Source: Alphaproteobacteria bacterium
GTDB taxonomy: Bacteria > Pseudomonadota > Alphaproteobacteria > RF32 > CAG-239
DNA length: 64,000 bases
NCBI GenBank assembly: GCA_017470165.1
Contig: JAFUEX010000014.1
Location: 1-64,000, forward strand
Reading direction: 5' to 3'
Part shown: positions 34,829 to 44,233 of the stretch, piece by piece
Layout: every line of letters begins with the position of its first letter
How positions within the stretch are numbered: the first letter of the stretch is position 1
Position numbers and translations under genes: made by a program
Notes under the pieces: model-generated
Told to the model about the DNA's origin: nothing
Seen by the model: only the letters and a program-made list of their open reading frames with translations
Database searches by the model: none

Positions 34829-35992
34829 CTACTTAGCCTCCTTGGAATCATCCGAAATTAAACTGGCACGCACCGAGGCGCCGTCTTTGGCCTTTTGCAG
34901 ACCGTTGACGATGACTTTTTCGCCGCCTTTCAGCCCCTCGAGTACAATTTGTTTGCCCTCAAAAGTGCCGTCTAATTTGACCCGCTGCTCGGTGACAAGC
35001 CCCTCATCGTTGACCGTGAAAACATAAGCACCGTTGGCATCTTGCATAACCGCAGCCGGATTGATGATGACCTGCTTGGTCTCGTTGGCCGAGGAGACTA
35101 TCACATCGACATAATTGCCGGCGATGAGCTGGTTGGAAGAATTTTCATATTCCAGATAAACGGCCAATGTCGCGGTGTTGGGATTAATCTCGTTGTCGAT
35201 AAATGCCGAAAGCGCGTTTTCTTCCAAAATGCTGTTGTCGGGCAACGACAGCCGCGTGCGCAACTCGCCGGACTTGAAAGTTTTGAGCGCGTAGTGGTCT
35301 TTGTCGGGAACCGAAAAAGCCACTCTTATCGGGGAATTTTGCACTATGCGCGCCAAAGTTACCGAATTGGAGCTGACCAAGTTGCCCTCGGTAACCAAGG
35401 CCTTGCCGATTTTGCCGCTGATGGGGGCTTTAATTTCGGTGTGCATAAGGTCTATTTGCGCCAATTCCAAATTAGCCTTGGCTTGCGCAACTGCCGCTTT
35501 AGCCTGTAAATAAGCACTCTCGGCAGTATCCAAAGTCGATTTGGAAGCATATTGCTTGGTGCTGAGAGCCTTTTGGCGATTGTAATCACGTTCGGCGCGA
35601 ACAAAATTGGCCTGTGCACTGGTCAGAGCCGCTTTGGCTAAATCGACATTGGCCAAATAGCGGTCTTGTTCGATAATGAACAAGACATCACCCTCTTGGA
35701 CAATGGAGCCTTCCTGAAATAAAACTTTCTCAATATAGCCGGAGACTTGCGGAATAAGGTTAACACTCTTAATGGGTTCAACCGCGGCGATATATTGCTT
35801 TTGCGGCGAGACATCTTTGAGCAGCGCCTCCTCTACCAAAACGTGAGCTGCACCTTGGGCTCCGCCCATCATCATAGAGCCTTGCGGGGTGATCTTGGCT
35901 TTGAGATACCAGCCGAATGCCACACACAACATAGCGATAACAAAATTGCGGATAATTACCCGTTTACTAACCTTAACTACTTGCATTACCAT
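34829..35992 (-). CDS. RND efflux periplasmic adaptor (AcrA/HlyD family)
   Basis: The 387-residue membrane-fusion protein has an N-terminal helix (~10-28), then the lipoyl half-motif VEPIKSVNLIPQVSGYIEKVLFQEGSIVQEGD. An alpha-hairpin (~100-170, Ala/Gln-rich coiled coil), the second lipoyl half and a beta-barrel with AFSVPDKDHYAL follow. It bridges the pump at 31720-34824 to an outer-membrane channel. GGAG five bases before the ATG at 35992 supports this start. The frame to 36049 adds a non-conserved extension. Stop and pump start are 4 bases apart, giving one operon. Confidence 0.93.
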   Translation of the reverse strand: MVMQVVKVSKRVIIRNFVIAMLCVAFGWYLKAKITPQGSMMMGGAQGAAHVLVEEALLKDVSPQKQYIAAVEPIKSVNLIPQVSGYIEKVLFQEGSIVQEGDVLFIIEQDRYLANVDLAKAALTSAQANFVRAERDYNRQKALSTKQYASKSTLDTAESAYLQAKAAVAQAKANLELAQIDLMHTEIKAPISGKIGKALVTEGNLVSSNSVTLARIVQNSPIRVAFSVPDKDHYALKTFKSGELRTRLSLPDNSILEENALSAFIDNEINPNTATLAVYLEYENSSNQLIAGNYVDVIVSSANETKQVIINPAAVMQDANGAYVFTVNDEGLVTEQRVKLDGTFEGKQIVLEGLKGGEKVIVNGLQKAKDGASVRASLISDDSKEAK

Positions 35993-36037
35993 AATTCTCC
36001 AACAGTTAATTTCAATCAAATGATTTATTAACTGCAA

Positions 36038-36065
36038 CGTATAGCGCAAAATAGTTAAAAATCAA
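36038..36065 (-). promoter_or_regulatory. Candidate promoter of the RND operon
   Basis: On the minus strand TTGATT (36060-36065) and TATACG (36038-36043) are 16 bases apart, 45 bases before the adaptor start. It would separate this pair from the glycogen operon upstream. Confidence 0.45.
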
Positions 36066-36119
36066 TAACTTTTTATGATTTTTTGCGATAAAAAAACACT
36101 TCTGCCAAGTCCATTGCCA

Positions 36120-38240
36120 TCAGCGCTCGCTGCGAATGGCGGCAACACAACGAATAAATGCCGCATCATCGGCCAAACGCTCTAAGGGTACCGGTAATTT
36201 GCGCCGCCAATTGGGATGGCGGTCTTTGTCGGTTCCGGGGAGGTTTTGCATTACGGTGACGTGCAAAATATCTTCCAACTGTGCCAAATAAACCGGCGAA
36301 GATGAACGCGCCACAAACCTTTCAACCGCCTCTTCAATACCCTCGGGATAGCCCTCGCCATAAATATAATCGCCGCGCCGCGGACGGTCGAGCGGCCAAA
36401 CTTTAGCTGCATCCAAGGCATCCAGCAACTTGCACCGGTCGTTTTCTCTGAGGTGGTAAGCGGCGATTTTGTCGGCCTCGGATGCAATGATGCCGACCTG
36501 AAAATTGGTTTCAATATCATAGCCGAACCACCACATTTTTAACGGCGCCATATCGTGAGTACCCACCGAAGTGAAAGCATTGGCGGGATAGCATTGCGGT
36601 TGCTTAAAATCGCCCTGCCCGCAGCCCCAACGCTCGGCCCAAAGGATGTTCAGCGAATAGATGTTTTTTTGCGCCAGTTTTTCCAAAAAGCCTTCCGGAA
36701 CATTGCCGATGCTCTCGCCGGCAACCACACAATTATTGAGTGCACTTTCCAAAACCACCAGATTTAACATATCGTCAAAATTGTAATAAAGATAGGTGCC
36801 GCGCTCATCGGCATCCGGTACGACATACAGCCGCATTAAACTCATCACATGGTCAATGCGCAAGGCGCCAGCCTGCATATTGGCACGCAAAATTTTGATA
36901 AACGGCGCATAAGCCTGCTCTTTGAGTTTGAGCGGATTGAATGTTCCCAAGCCCCATTTTTGACCGCTTGGGAAAAAAGCATCCGGCGGAGCACCGGTGC
37001 CGCAGTCTGACATAAATAAATCGGGATTGCTCCAAACCTCGGCCGAATCACGCCCGACGCCGACCGCTAAATCGCGATATAAGCCTATCGCAAGCCCGCA
37101 GGAGGATATTTGCTGCTGTACCAAATCAAACTGACGAAAAGCCTCAAACTGCAAAAATTTGAAAAATTCGATGCGCTTGGGGTGTGACGAGCGGAAACTT
37201 TGCGCCGCCCCGCACTGAGGCGAAGGATAGGTCTTGGACCAATCGTTGAAATAACGTCCGGAAGCACACTCGTGCTCATAGATGGCCTCAAAGAGCGCCA
37301 AATTGTCCAAATCGCTGCCGTATTTGTCGCAAAATTCGGCATAAGCCTGTCGACGAGGCGAGTTGCTTTTAGCTGTACAAAAACGCTGCCAGCAGCGCTC
37401 AAGCATTTTTATTTTGAGATTGTAGACATCGTTGTAATTGATAATCTCTTCGGAACGCAGACGCTCGATATCCGCGGCAATTTCTGCCTTATCCGCGGCA
37501 GAAAATTCCGGCAAATTTTCCACATCAATATAAATCGGATTGAGAAAGGTGCGCGAAATCGACATATAAGGGCTGGCATTCTCCGGACAATGGTGATACA
37601 GAACATTAATGGGATTAATGCCGATAACATCAGCCTTGACCGCGGCGCACAAACGCACAAATTCACTCAAGTCGCTGAAATCGCCGATACCCCAATTGTG
37701 CTGACTGCGCAAAGCATAAAGCTGGATAGCAAAACCATAGAGCTTGTGTTGGTCCGAGCTATGCGAACAACAAGTTTGAGGAGCAATCGCTAATTTGGAA
37801 TAGGCAGTTTTGCCACCGGCCTGAACCTCCAAGTCATAGTATCCGATATCAAGCGGGGTGTTAATACGCAGGCTTTCACGATAGAACAGAGCCCGTGAGG
37901 CGGTGTCTTTGAGATAGGTATAATCCAAAGGGATACGACGATGGTCGGCAGCAATGGCGGTGAGCGAAATGTCGGACAAATCGGGCGAGACTACATCAAT
38001 TGTCACATCGCCCTGCACACGGACATAAATCGGCTCCAGCATTTTGCGCCAACGGGCGTTTTGCAATTTGATGAGCGAGTTTTGCGCTTGCTTGGGGGTG
38101 TCGGCCGGATAGCCCAAAGCGCGGGTGAAAAAACGCAGAGTTTTGTCACTGACTTCGTAATCGCAGCGCTTGATGCCGGCATCGCAAAAATGGTCGGCTA
38201 TGCCCAATAACGAGGCTAATTCGTGCAAAGTTTCGGTCAT
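36120..38240 (-). CDS. malQ: 4-alpha-glucanotransferase (amylomaltase, GH77)
   Basis: The 706-residue enzyme moves alpha-1,4-glucan segments between malto-oligosaccharides. It has the long E. coli-type N-terminal extension (~1-140) and the GH77 barrel from ~165: YALRSQHNWGIGDFSDL, NPINVLYHHCPENASPY, GLYRDLAVGVGRDSAEVW, ALRIDHVMSLMRLYVVP with the nucleophile Asp, and SVGTHDMAPLKMWW. It is the last gene of a glycogen cluster, 28 bases after glgX. It suggests recycling of oligosaccharides released by debranching. Confidence 0.95.
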   Translation of the reverse strand: MTETLHELASLLGIADHFCDAGIKRCDYEVSDKTLRFFTRALGYPADTPKQAQNSLIKLQNARWRKMLEPIYVRVQGDVTIDVVSPDLSDISLTAIAADHRRIPLDYTYLKDTASRALFYRESLRINTPLDIGYYDLEVQAGGKTAYSKLAIAPQTCCSHSSDQHKLYGFAIQLYALRSQHNWGIGDFSDLSEFVRLCAAVKADVIGINPINVLYHHCPENASPYMSISRTFLNPIYIDVENLPEFSAADKAEIAADIERLRSEEIINYNDVYNLKIKMLERCWQRFCTAKSNSPRRQAYAEFCDKYGSDLDNLALFEAIYEHECASGRYFNDWSKTYPSPQCGAAQSFRSSHPKRIEFFKFLQFEAFRQFDLVQQQISSCGLAIGLYRDLAVGVGRDSAEVWSNPDLFMSDCGTGAPPDAFFPSGQKWGLGTFNPLKLKEQAYAPFIKILRANMQAGALRIDHVMSLMRLYVVPDADERGTYLYYNFDDMLNLVVLESALNNCVVAGESIGNVPEGFLEKLAQKNIYSLNILWAERWGCGQGDFKQPQCYPANAFTSVGTHDMAPLKMWWFGYDIETNFQVGIIASEADKIAAYHLRENDRCKLLDALDAAKVWPLDRPRRGDYIYGEGYPEGIEEAVERFVARSSSPVYLAQLEDILHVTVMQNLPGTDKDRHPNWRRKLPVPLERLADDAAFIRCVAAIRSER

Positions 38241-38268
38241 ATTATTTCTCCGTGTTCAAAGACAAGGT

Positions 38269-40341
38269 TCAATTGATGGCAATAACCAGCACACTCCATG
38301 CCGGAACCGTAATGGTTTTGGAATTACCCAGCGGGGTGTCGGTTTTGAAACGCTCGGAAGTATCCAGCAGCAGTTTCCAATAAAATTCTTTTTTCAAATT
38401 GGGCAATGTCCATTCTTGCGGCTGATGTCCGGCATTGAAAATAACCAACATAAAACGGTCGTCCTGATGCACCAAATAAGCAATGGAATGACGGTTGCCG
38501 TCTTGCCAATCAGAGCTGCCAAACTCGGTGCCGGCAGAGGTATACCACGCGATATCCTTGTAGCCGGACGGCCCCGCTTGACCGGTAAAAAATTGCCGCC
38601 GAGCAAAAAAGCCGACATTTTTACGCAGATTGATTAGTTTGCGCACAAAGGTCATCTGCTTGCGCTGCCACGGCAACATCCCCTCCCACACAAACCAATT
38701 AATGGCATTGTCTTGGCAATAGGGATTATTGTTGCCCATTTGCGTGCGCCCCAATTCATCGCCGAAGGCAATCATCGGGGTACCGAAAGATAACAGCAGC
38801 GAAGCCAACATCGCCCGCATCCGGTCCTTGCGATTTTTCATAATAATCTGATTGGAAGTTTCGCCCTCGGCACCGGAGTTCCAACTCCAATTGCTGTCAT
38901 TGCCGTCGTGGTTATTTTCGCCGTTGGCCTGATTGTGTTTGTCTTTGTAGCTCACCAAATCATAAAGGGTGAAACCATCGTGCGCGGTGATAAAATTGAT
39001 GCTGGAGGCAATTGAGCGACCATAGTGGTTGAACACATCACCCGAGCCGGTTAAACGGGTGGCAAACTCGGCAATCTGACCGGAATCACCTTTCCAAAGA
39101 CGGCGCAGATTGTCGCGGTATTTGTCGTTCCACTCGGCCCAAGGCGCGGGAAAAGCACCCAATTGGTAACCGCCATCACCCACATCCCACGGCTCGGCAA
39201 TGATTTTGACACTTTGCAAAACTTCGTCTTGCGCCACAGCATACAAAAAGCCGCTGTCTTGTTTGAAAGCACCGTTTTGCCGCGCCAAAGACGAAGCCAA
39301 ATCAAAACGAAAACCATCAATGTGCATTTCGCGCACCCAATAACGCAAGGAATCCATCACCATACGTAAACAATAGCGATTTTGCAAATTGAGACTGGCA
39401 CCGCAACCGGTGGTATCCTGATAAAAACGCGGCTCTTTGGCATCCAAAAGATAGTAAGAGTGATTGTCAATCCCGCGGTAGCACAAAGTGGGACCTAAAT
39501 GATTGCCCTCGCCGGTGTGATTGTAGACCACATCTAAGATGACCTCCAGCCCGTGAGCGTGCATTTTTTTGACCATATCTTTTATCTCGGAGATATCGCC
39601 GCCGGAAAGATAGGACTGCTCGGGAGCAAAGTAACTGAAGCTCTCATAGCCCCAATAATTATCAATGATGAAGCCGCGCTTGTGGCGGTTGCCGAAAAAG
39701 GCGTGCACCGGCAAAAACTCCACGGCGGTAACCCCTAAGTGCTTGAGATAATTGATGGTGGAGGCCTCACCGAAAGCCGCGAAAGTGCCGCGTTTGGAAT
39801 CGCTCAAAAACGGGCTGAGGCGTGTGGCTCCGCGCAGATGGGTTTCATAGATTATACTGTTGGCCAAATCATAATTGGGACGGGTATCACCCTGCCAATC
39901 ATAAGCGTCATCAACAACCACCGATTTGGGCACATAAGGCGCGGAATCCAAACGTGAAAAAGACAAATCACGTGCGGGGTCATCCCAGTCATAGCCGAAA
40001 ATTGCCTTGTGCCAGATAAGTGTACCCACCAGTTTTTTGCCATAAGGGTCGATAAGCAGTTTGTTGGGATTGAACCGATAGCCGCGCAACGGATCATAAG
40101 GACCATACACCCGATATCCATAAACCAAGCCGGCAGACGCCCCCTCAAGATAGATGTGCCATATGTTGTTGTCAGCCTCGGTGATGGCATAGCGGGCAAT
40201 TTCTTGCGCACCGCTCTCATCAAAAATACAAAGCTCCACCTTGGTGGCGTGCGCCGAAAACAACGCAAAATTTACTCCCTGCCCGTCGTATGTGGCGCCG
40301 AGCGGATAAGCCAACCCCGATGATGCTTGGTATGCAGCCAT
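38269..40341 (-). CDS. glgX: Glycogen debranching enzyme GlgX (GH13)
   Basis: The 690-residue isoamylase-type enzyme hydrolyses alpha-1,6 branch points of limit dextrins. It has an N-terminal CBM48-like domain (YPLGATYDGQGVNFALFSAHA), then the GH13 barrel with DVVYNHTGEGN, DGFRFDLASSLAR (nucleophile Asp), IIAEPWDVGDGGYQ (acid Glu) and FITAHDGFTLYDLVSYKDKHN. Length and motifs are normal. Its stop and the glgB stop-start spacing (10 bases) show one operon glgB-glgX-malQ. Confidence 0.96.
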   Translation of the reverse strand: MAAYQASSGLAYPLGATYDGQGVNFALFSAHATKVELCIFDESGAQEIARYAITEADNNIWHIYLEGASAGLVYGYRVYGPYDPLRGYRFNPNKLLIDPYGKKLVGTLIWHKAIFGYDWDDPARDLSFSRLDSAPYVPKSVVVDDAYDWQGDTRPNYDLANSIIYETHLRGATRLSPFLSDSKRGTFAAFGEASTINYLKHLGVTAVEFLPVHAFFGNRHKRGFIIDNYWGYESFSYFAPEQSYLSGGDISEIKDMVKKMHAHGLEVILDVVYNHTGEGNHLGPTLCYRGIDNHSYYLLDAKEPRFYQDTTGCGASLNLQNRYCLRMVMDSLRYWVREMHIDGFRFDLASSLARQNGAFKQDSGFLYAVAQDEVLQSVKIIAEPWDVGDGGYQLGAFPAPWAEWNDKYRDNLRRLWKGDSGQIAEFATRLTGSGDVFNHYGRSIASSINFITAHDGFTLYDLVSYKDKHNQANGENNHDGNDSNWSWNSGAEGETSNQIIMKNRKDRMRAMLASLLLSFGTPMIAFGDELGRTQMGNNNPYCQDNAINWFVWEGMLPWQRKQMTFVRKLINLRKNVGFFARRQFFTGQAGPSGYKDIAWYTSAGTEFGSSDWQDGNRHSIAYLVHQDDRFMLVIFNAGHQPQEWTLPNLKKEFYWKLLLDTSERFKTDTPLGNSKTITVPAWSVLVIAIN

Positions 40342-40351
40342 TAAAATCTCC

Positions 40352-42544
40352 TTAGCGCAGCGGCTTGATGATGATGGTAGACAAGGGCGGTAAGGTTACT
40401 TGGATGGAAAACGGTTTATAGTTGCAACCGATTTCATCGGCGTGAACCGGATGGTCGTTTTTAACACCGCTACCCCAATAGTTGACATCATCACTGTTAA
40501 ATATCTCCTGATAGTCGCAGTTTTCGGGAACACCAATGCGATAGTTGCGACGCACCACAGGCGTGAAATTGCAAATCACTATCATAAAGTCGTTGTAATC
40601 ATAGCCGCGCCGCAGATAAGAAATGACGCTGTCGTCGGCATTGGAATGGTCCAGCCACTCAAAACCGCGGTAGTCAAAATCCTGCTGATACATACAAGGG
40701 TTGCCTTTGTACATAAGATTGAGGTCGCGCACGCAGTTTTGCATACCGCGATACATCGGATGATCGAGCAAAAACCACCTCAGCCCTTCTTCCGAATTCC
40801 ACTCGTAATCTTGGCCAAACTCGCAGCCCATAAACAACAATTTCTTACCGGGGTGCGTATACATAAAGCCATAGTAGGCGCGCAAGTTGGCAAACTTCTG
40901 CCACTCGTCTCCCGGCATTTTGGAAAGCATGGAGCCTTTGCCGTGAACAACCTCATCGTGCGAAATGGGCAAAATAAAATTCTCGTTAAAAGCATAAAGC
41001 AGGCCGAAAGTTAGCATCCCGTGGTGATATTTGCGGTGCACCGGCTCGTGAGAAATATAGCGCAAGGTGTCGTTCATCCAGCCCATATTCCATTTGTAGC
41101 CGAAGCCCAATCCCCCCATCGAGGTGGGACGCGAAACCATCGGCCAAGCGGTTGACTCTTCGGCAATAGTCAAAATACCCGAAGATGAGGAATAAGCCAG
41201 CCCGTTCATCCGGCGCAGAAAGGCTATAGCCTCAATATTTTCGTTTCCGCCGTATTGGTTGGGAATCCACTCGCCGGCCTTGCGGGAATAATCCAAATAG
41301 AGCATTGAAGCCACAGCATCGACCCTGAGGCCGTCGATATGAAATTCTTTGAGCCAATAAAGTGCGCTGCAACACAAAAAGTTGGAAACCTCAGAGCGCC
41401 CGTAGTTATAAATCTTGGTACCCCAGTCGGTGTGCTCGCCCTTGCGCGGGTCGGCGTGCTCGTAAAGATGGGTGCCGTCAAACTCGTTGAGTCCGTGTGC
41501 ATCTTTGGGGAAATGCGCCGGAACCCAATCCATAATCACACTGATACCGGCCTGATGAAAACGGTCAATCATATAGCGTAAATCATCCGGTGTGCCGAAA
41601 CGCGAAGTGGGAGCAAACATCCCGATAACCTGATATCCCCAAGAAGCATCAAGCGGATGCTCGGCCAGAGGCAAAAATTCAACGTGAGTAAAACCCATAT
41701 TTTGGACATAAGGAATCAGGCGGTCAGCCAGCTCGCGGTAGGTCAGATATTCGTTATTTTCTTTGCGGCGCCACGAGCCTAAATGCACCTCGTAAATCGA
41801 CATCGGACGGTCGAAAGAATTACTCTCCGCACGATAGCGCATCCAATCTTCGTCGCCCCAAACATAATGATTGAGATCGTAGACCACCGAGGCCGTACTG
41901 GGTCTGCGCTCGGAATAAAAAGCCACCGGATCCGACTTTAAGAACACATTACCGGAGTTGGTTTTAATCTCGTATTTGTACAATTCACCCTCGCCGATGT
42001 TGGGGATGAAAATATCCCACACACCACAAGAGGGATGCTTGCGCATAACATCAACCCGACCATCCCAATTGTTGAACGCACCGACCACGCTGACACGCTT
42101 GGCATTAGGCGCCCAAACCGCAAAGGCCACACCTTTGATACCATCTTTTTCCATAATATGCGCGCCGAGTTTTTTGTACATATCCAAGTGGTTGCCCTCG
42201 GCCAAAAGATAGATATCCATATCCCCTAAAGTTGGAGTGAAACGATAAGTGTCTTCGGCGATATAGGCCTCGCCCTTATCATTGGTTATGCGAAATCTAT
42301 AATCATAATTGTCGGTTACGCCCAAATCTATCTGATAGAATCCGCGCGCATCAAGTTTGGTCATAAAACCGCGCGAAGTATTGTCGCGAGAAAGCACTTC
42401 AATCGACGATGATCTCGGCAGGTAGGCACGAATAAAAGACTCCTTGCTACCCTTGTCGCGATGAATTCCTAACACAGCAAAAACATTGCCGTGATCACCA
42501 TTAATGATGGCTTCCGTTTCCTCTTTAGATAATAAATTTTGCAT
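40352..42544 (-). CDS. glgB: 1,4-alpha-glucan branching enzyme GlgB (GH13)
   Basis: The 730-residue enzyme introduces alpha-1,6 branches in glycogen. An N1/N2 CBM48 region fills ~1-220 (VWAPNAKRVSVVGAFNNWDG). The GH13_9 barrel has MDWVPAHFPKDAHGL, DGLRVDAVASMLYLDYSRK (nucleophile Asp) and LPISHDEVVHGKGSML. The C-terminal beta domain closes it. It is the first gene of the glycogen operon. The synthesis genes glgA and glgC are not in the window. Confidence 0.97.
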   Translation of the reverse strand: MQNLLSKEETEAIINGDHGNVFAVLGIHRDKGSKESFIRAYLPRSSSIEVLSRDNTSRGFMTKLDARGFYQIDLGVTDNYDYRFRITNDKGEAYIAEDTYRFTPTLGDMDIYLLAEGNHLDMYKKLGAHIMEKDGIKGVAFAVWAPNAKRVSVVGAFNNWDGRVDVMRKHPSCGVWDIFIPNIGEGELYKYEIKTNSGNVFLKSDPVAFYSERRPSTASVVYDLNHYVWGDEDWMRYRAESNSFDRPMSIYEVHLGSWRRKENNEYLTYRELADRLIPYVQNMGFTHVEFLPLAEHPLDASWGYQVIGMFAPTSRFGTPDDLRYMIDRFHQAGISVIMDWVPAHFPKDAHGLNEFDGTHLYEHADPRKGEHTDWGTKIYNYGRSEVSNFLCCSALYWLKEFHIDGLRVDAVASMLYLDYSRKAGEWIPNQYGGNENIEAIAFLRRMNGLAYSSSSGILTIAEESTAWPMVSRPTSMGGLGFGYKWNMGWMNDTLRYISHEPVHRKYHHGMLTFGLLYAFNENFILPISHDEVVHGKGSMLSKMPGDEWQKFANLRAYYGFMYTHPGKKLLFMGCEFGQDYEWNSEEGLRWFLLDHPMYRGMQNCVRDLNLMYKGNPCMYQQDFDYRGFEWLDHSNADDSVISYLRRGYDYNDFMIVICNFTPVVRRNYRIGVPENCDYQEIFNSDDVNYWGSGVKNDHPVHADEIGCNYKPFSIQVTLPPLSTIIIKPLR

Positions 42545-42780
42545 TTAATTTTCCCATATTATTAGATGATTTGATTTAAGTCGTTATCGGCTGATTATAT
42601 TTATAATTTCTTATATCATTAAATGCAACAATTTGGTTAAAATCAAATTAAAAATCGGGATAACTTTTTAAATTTTTTTTGCATTTTTTTATGATATTAT
42701 AACAATTTGCTATTGACGGATAAAAATTTGTATGTATATTAAGTTATGTTTATTGAAACTTTTATTTGGAGTTAGTGATT
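42545..42780. other. AT-rich divergent promoter region
   Basis: 236 bases of very AT-rich DNA between glgB (left) and the DUF2934 gene (right). A good rightward promoter is listed separately. No hairpin or short gene is evident. Confidence 0.5.
42713..42740 (+). promoter_or_regulatory. Promoter of the DUF2934 gene
   Basis: TTGACG (42713) and TATATT (42735) are 16 bases apart, about 41 bases before the start codon. Confidence 0.55.
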
Positions 42781-42990
42781 ATGGTTAATAACGAACAAGC
42801 TATCAGAGAAGCCGCTTACTATCTTTGGCAAAACGCCGGCTGCCCGAACGGACAGAACGATTATTTTTGGGCCAAAGCTCAAGAGCAGTTGAATTGCTGC
42901 AAGTCCTGCAACAAGACAACTTCGACTTCTTCTGCGAAAAAGTCTTCGACTAGTGCTAAAAAATCTTCCAGCACCAAGTCGAAAAAATAA
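42781..42990 (+). CDS. Small DUF2934-type protein with Ser/Lys tail
   Basis: The 69-residue protein has a DUF2934-like N-terminal domain (IREAAYYLWQNAGCPNG and ENA-like DYFWAKAQEQL) and an unusual tail (~43-69) made only of Ser, Lys, Thr and Ala. Two CC/C-x2-C groups (NCCKSCNK) lie at the junction and could bind metal or form disulphides. GGAG precedes the ATG at 42781. Function is unknown. The tail resembles histone-like basic tails that bind nucleic acid. Confidence 0.75.
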   Translation: MVNNEQAIREAAYYLWQNAGCPNGQNDYFWAKAQEQLNCCKSCNKTTSTSSAKKSSTSAKKSSSTKSKK

Positions 42991-43015
42991 GTTTTTTCCA
43001 TCGGAAAAATAATGT

Positions 43016-43048
43016 AAAAATCTCTGCCTTGCGGTGGAGATTTTTTTT
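43016..43048. terminator. Bidirectional terminator
   Basis: AAAAATCTC with GAGATTTTT, extended by GCC/GGT around a short loop, is followed by eight T on the plus strand and five T on the minus strand. It separates the convergent DUF2934 and TPR-methyltransferase genes. Confidence 0.82.
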
Positions 43049-44180
43049 AGTTTTTTACAGCGGTAAATACGGCGCCGATAATGTCTTTGTCCCCCTCGCG
43101 ACGCAAGGGAATCCGTGACTTTGACACCAGTGAAAGTCCGGCTGATTGCAATGATTTTTCGACATAAGAAAGTCGATGTGAAAAACGCGAGGACAGGTGC
43201 AAAAAATAGTCGGCATCATTGAGTTGGTTTTCGCTTACGGTGAAGAGAAAAAAACCACCGCTTGAGAGATGAGAGGCAATGGCGGAAAACAAAGAATCCA
43301 GCCGACCGAAATAGGTGAGAACATCCGCGGAAATTATAACCGGAAAAGAATAATTATTTTCGGCCAAATACGCGGTAATTTCTTTTTTGACAAGCTGAGT
43401 ATAAAGATTTTTGAGCGAGGCCTGATGCAGCATATGAGCAGATATATCAACGCCAAACAGACGAGCTTTGGGAAATTTTTTGACCAATTCAAAAGCGCAC
43501 AATCCGCTGCCGCAGCCTAAATCCAAAACATCAAAAACATCATCCGACGGCGGCATAACTTGTGCCAAAGCAGCGGTTATGCGCGCTGGAGAATCATAGT
43601 TGAGAGCCGCTAAAACCGTGTCAAATTCAGGGGCAAAAATGTCAAACATTTTTTCGATATATTCCGGCTCGTCTTTAGTGAAATTATCATCAAAATGAAA
43701 AGCGGCATAACACTGTTTGGCAACAGCAGAATCGGGAAGCAGATGATGAAATTCATCGACCTTTTGAAGCACAAAATCAGCTCCTTTTTCCAGCGCGATT
43801 TCGTACAAAGAATAAGCCAAATTGATTTGCTGCTCCATGGCAAAATCACTGAGTACTGCGGCCTGCCATGCGGAGTTGAGTGCATCATGGCTGCGATGCA
43901 AATGCTGATATGTTTTGGAAAGATATACCTGCCACCAAGGGTTGTCGGCATCAACCACTGCAAGATGTTCCAACAAGGGAAGCGCTTGTGAATAGTCTTG
44001 CATTTCGTAGTAAGACGAAGCCAGATTGCTATAGGCGGCATAGTGGTCGGGAAAGGTGTGCAATATTTTTTGATATAAAAGAATCGCGGCCGGATAGTCC
44101 TTGGAAACGTACAAAATATTGGCGCGCTCCAAACGCCGCCTTGCAATAAATTCGCGATATTTTAACAGCCAATTAATCAT
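43047..44180 (-). CDS. TPR-repeat SAM-dependent methyltransferase
   Basis: The 377-residue protein has an N-terminal tetratricopeptide region (~15-120; ANILYVSKDYPAAILLYQKIL and AYSNLASSYYEMQDYSQALPLL are typical units). A class I methyltransferase domain follows, with the SAM motif VLDLGCGSGLCAFEL (~213-227) and an acidic turn GVDIS. The substrate is unknown. Similar TPR-methyltransferase fusions occur in many Alphaproteobacteria. It is divergent from the MATE gene with 53 bases between starts. Confidence 0.85.
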   Translation of the reverse strand: MINWLLKYREFIARRRLERANILYVSKDYPAAILLYQKILHTFPDHYAAYSNLASSYYEMQDYSQALPLLEHLAVVDADNPWWQVYLSKTYQHLHRSHDALNSAWQAAVLSDFAMEQQINLAYSLYEIALEKGADFVLQKVDEFHHLLPDSAVAKQCYAAFHFDDNFTKDEPEYIEKMFDIFAPEFDTVLAALNYDSPARITAALAQVMPPSDDVFDVLDLGCGSGLCAFELVKKFPKARLFGVDISAHMLHQASLKNLYTQLVKKEITAYLAENNYSFPVIISADVLTYFGRLDSLFSAIASHLSSGGFFLFTVSENQLNDADYFLHLSSRFSHRLSYVEKSLQSAGLSLVSKSRIPLRREGDKDIIGAVFTAVKN

Positions 44181-44233
44181 TCTTAAACCTATTGTGCGTT
44201 ACTATAACAGCATAATTTAATCAGGTTAAAAAA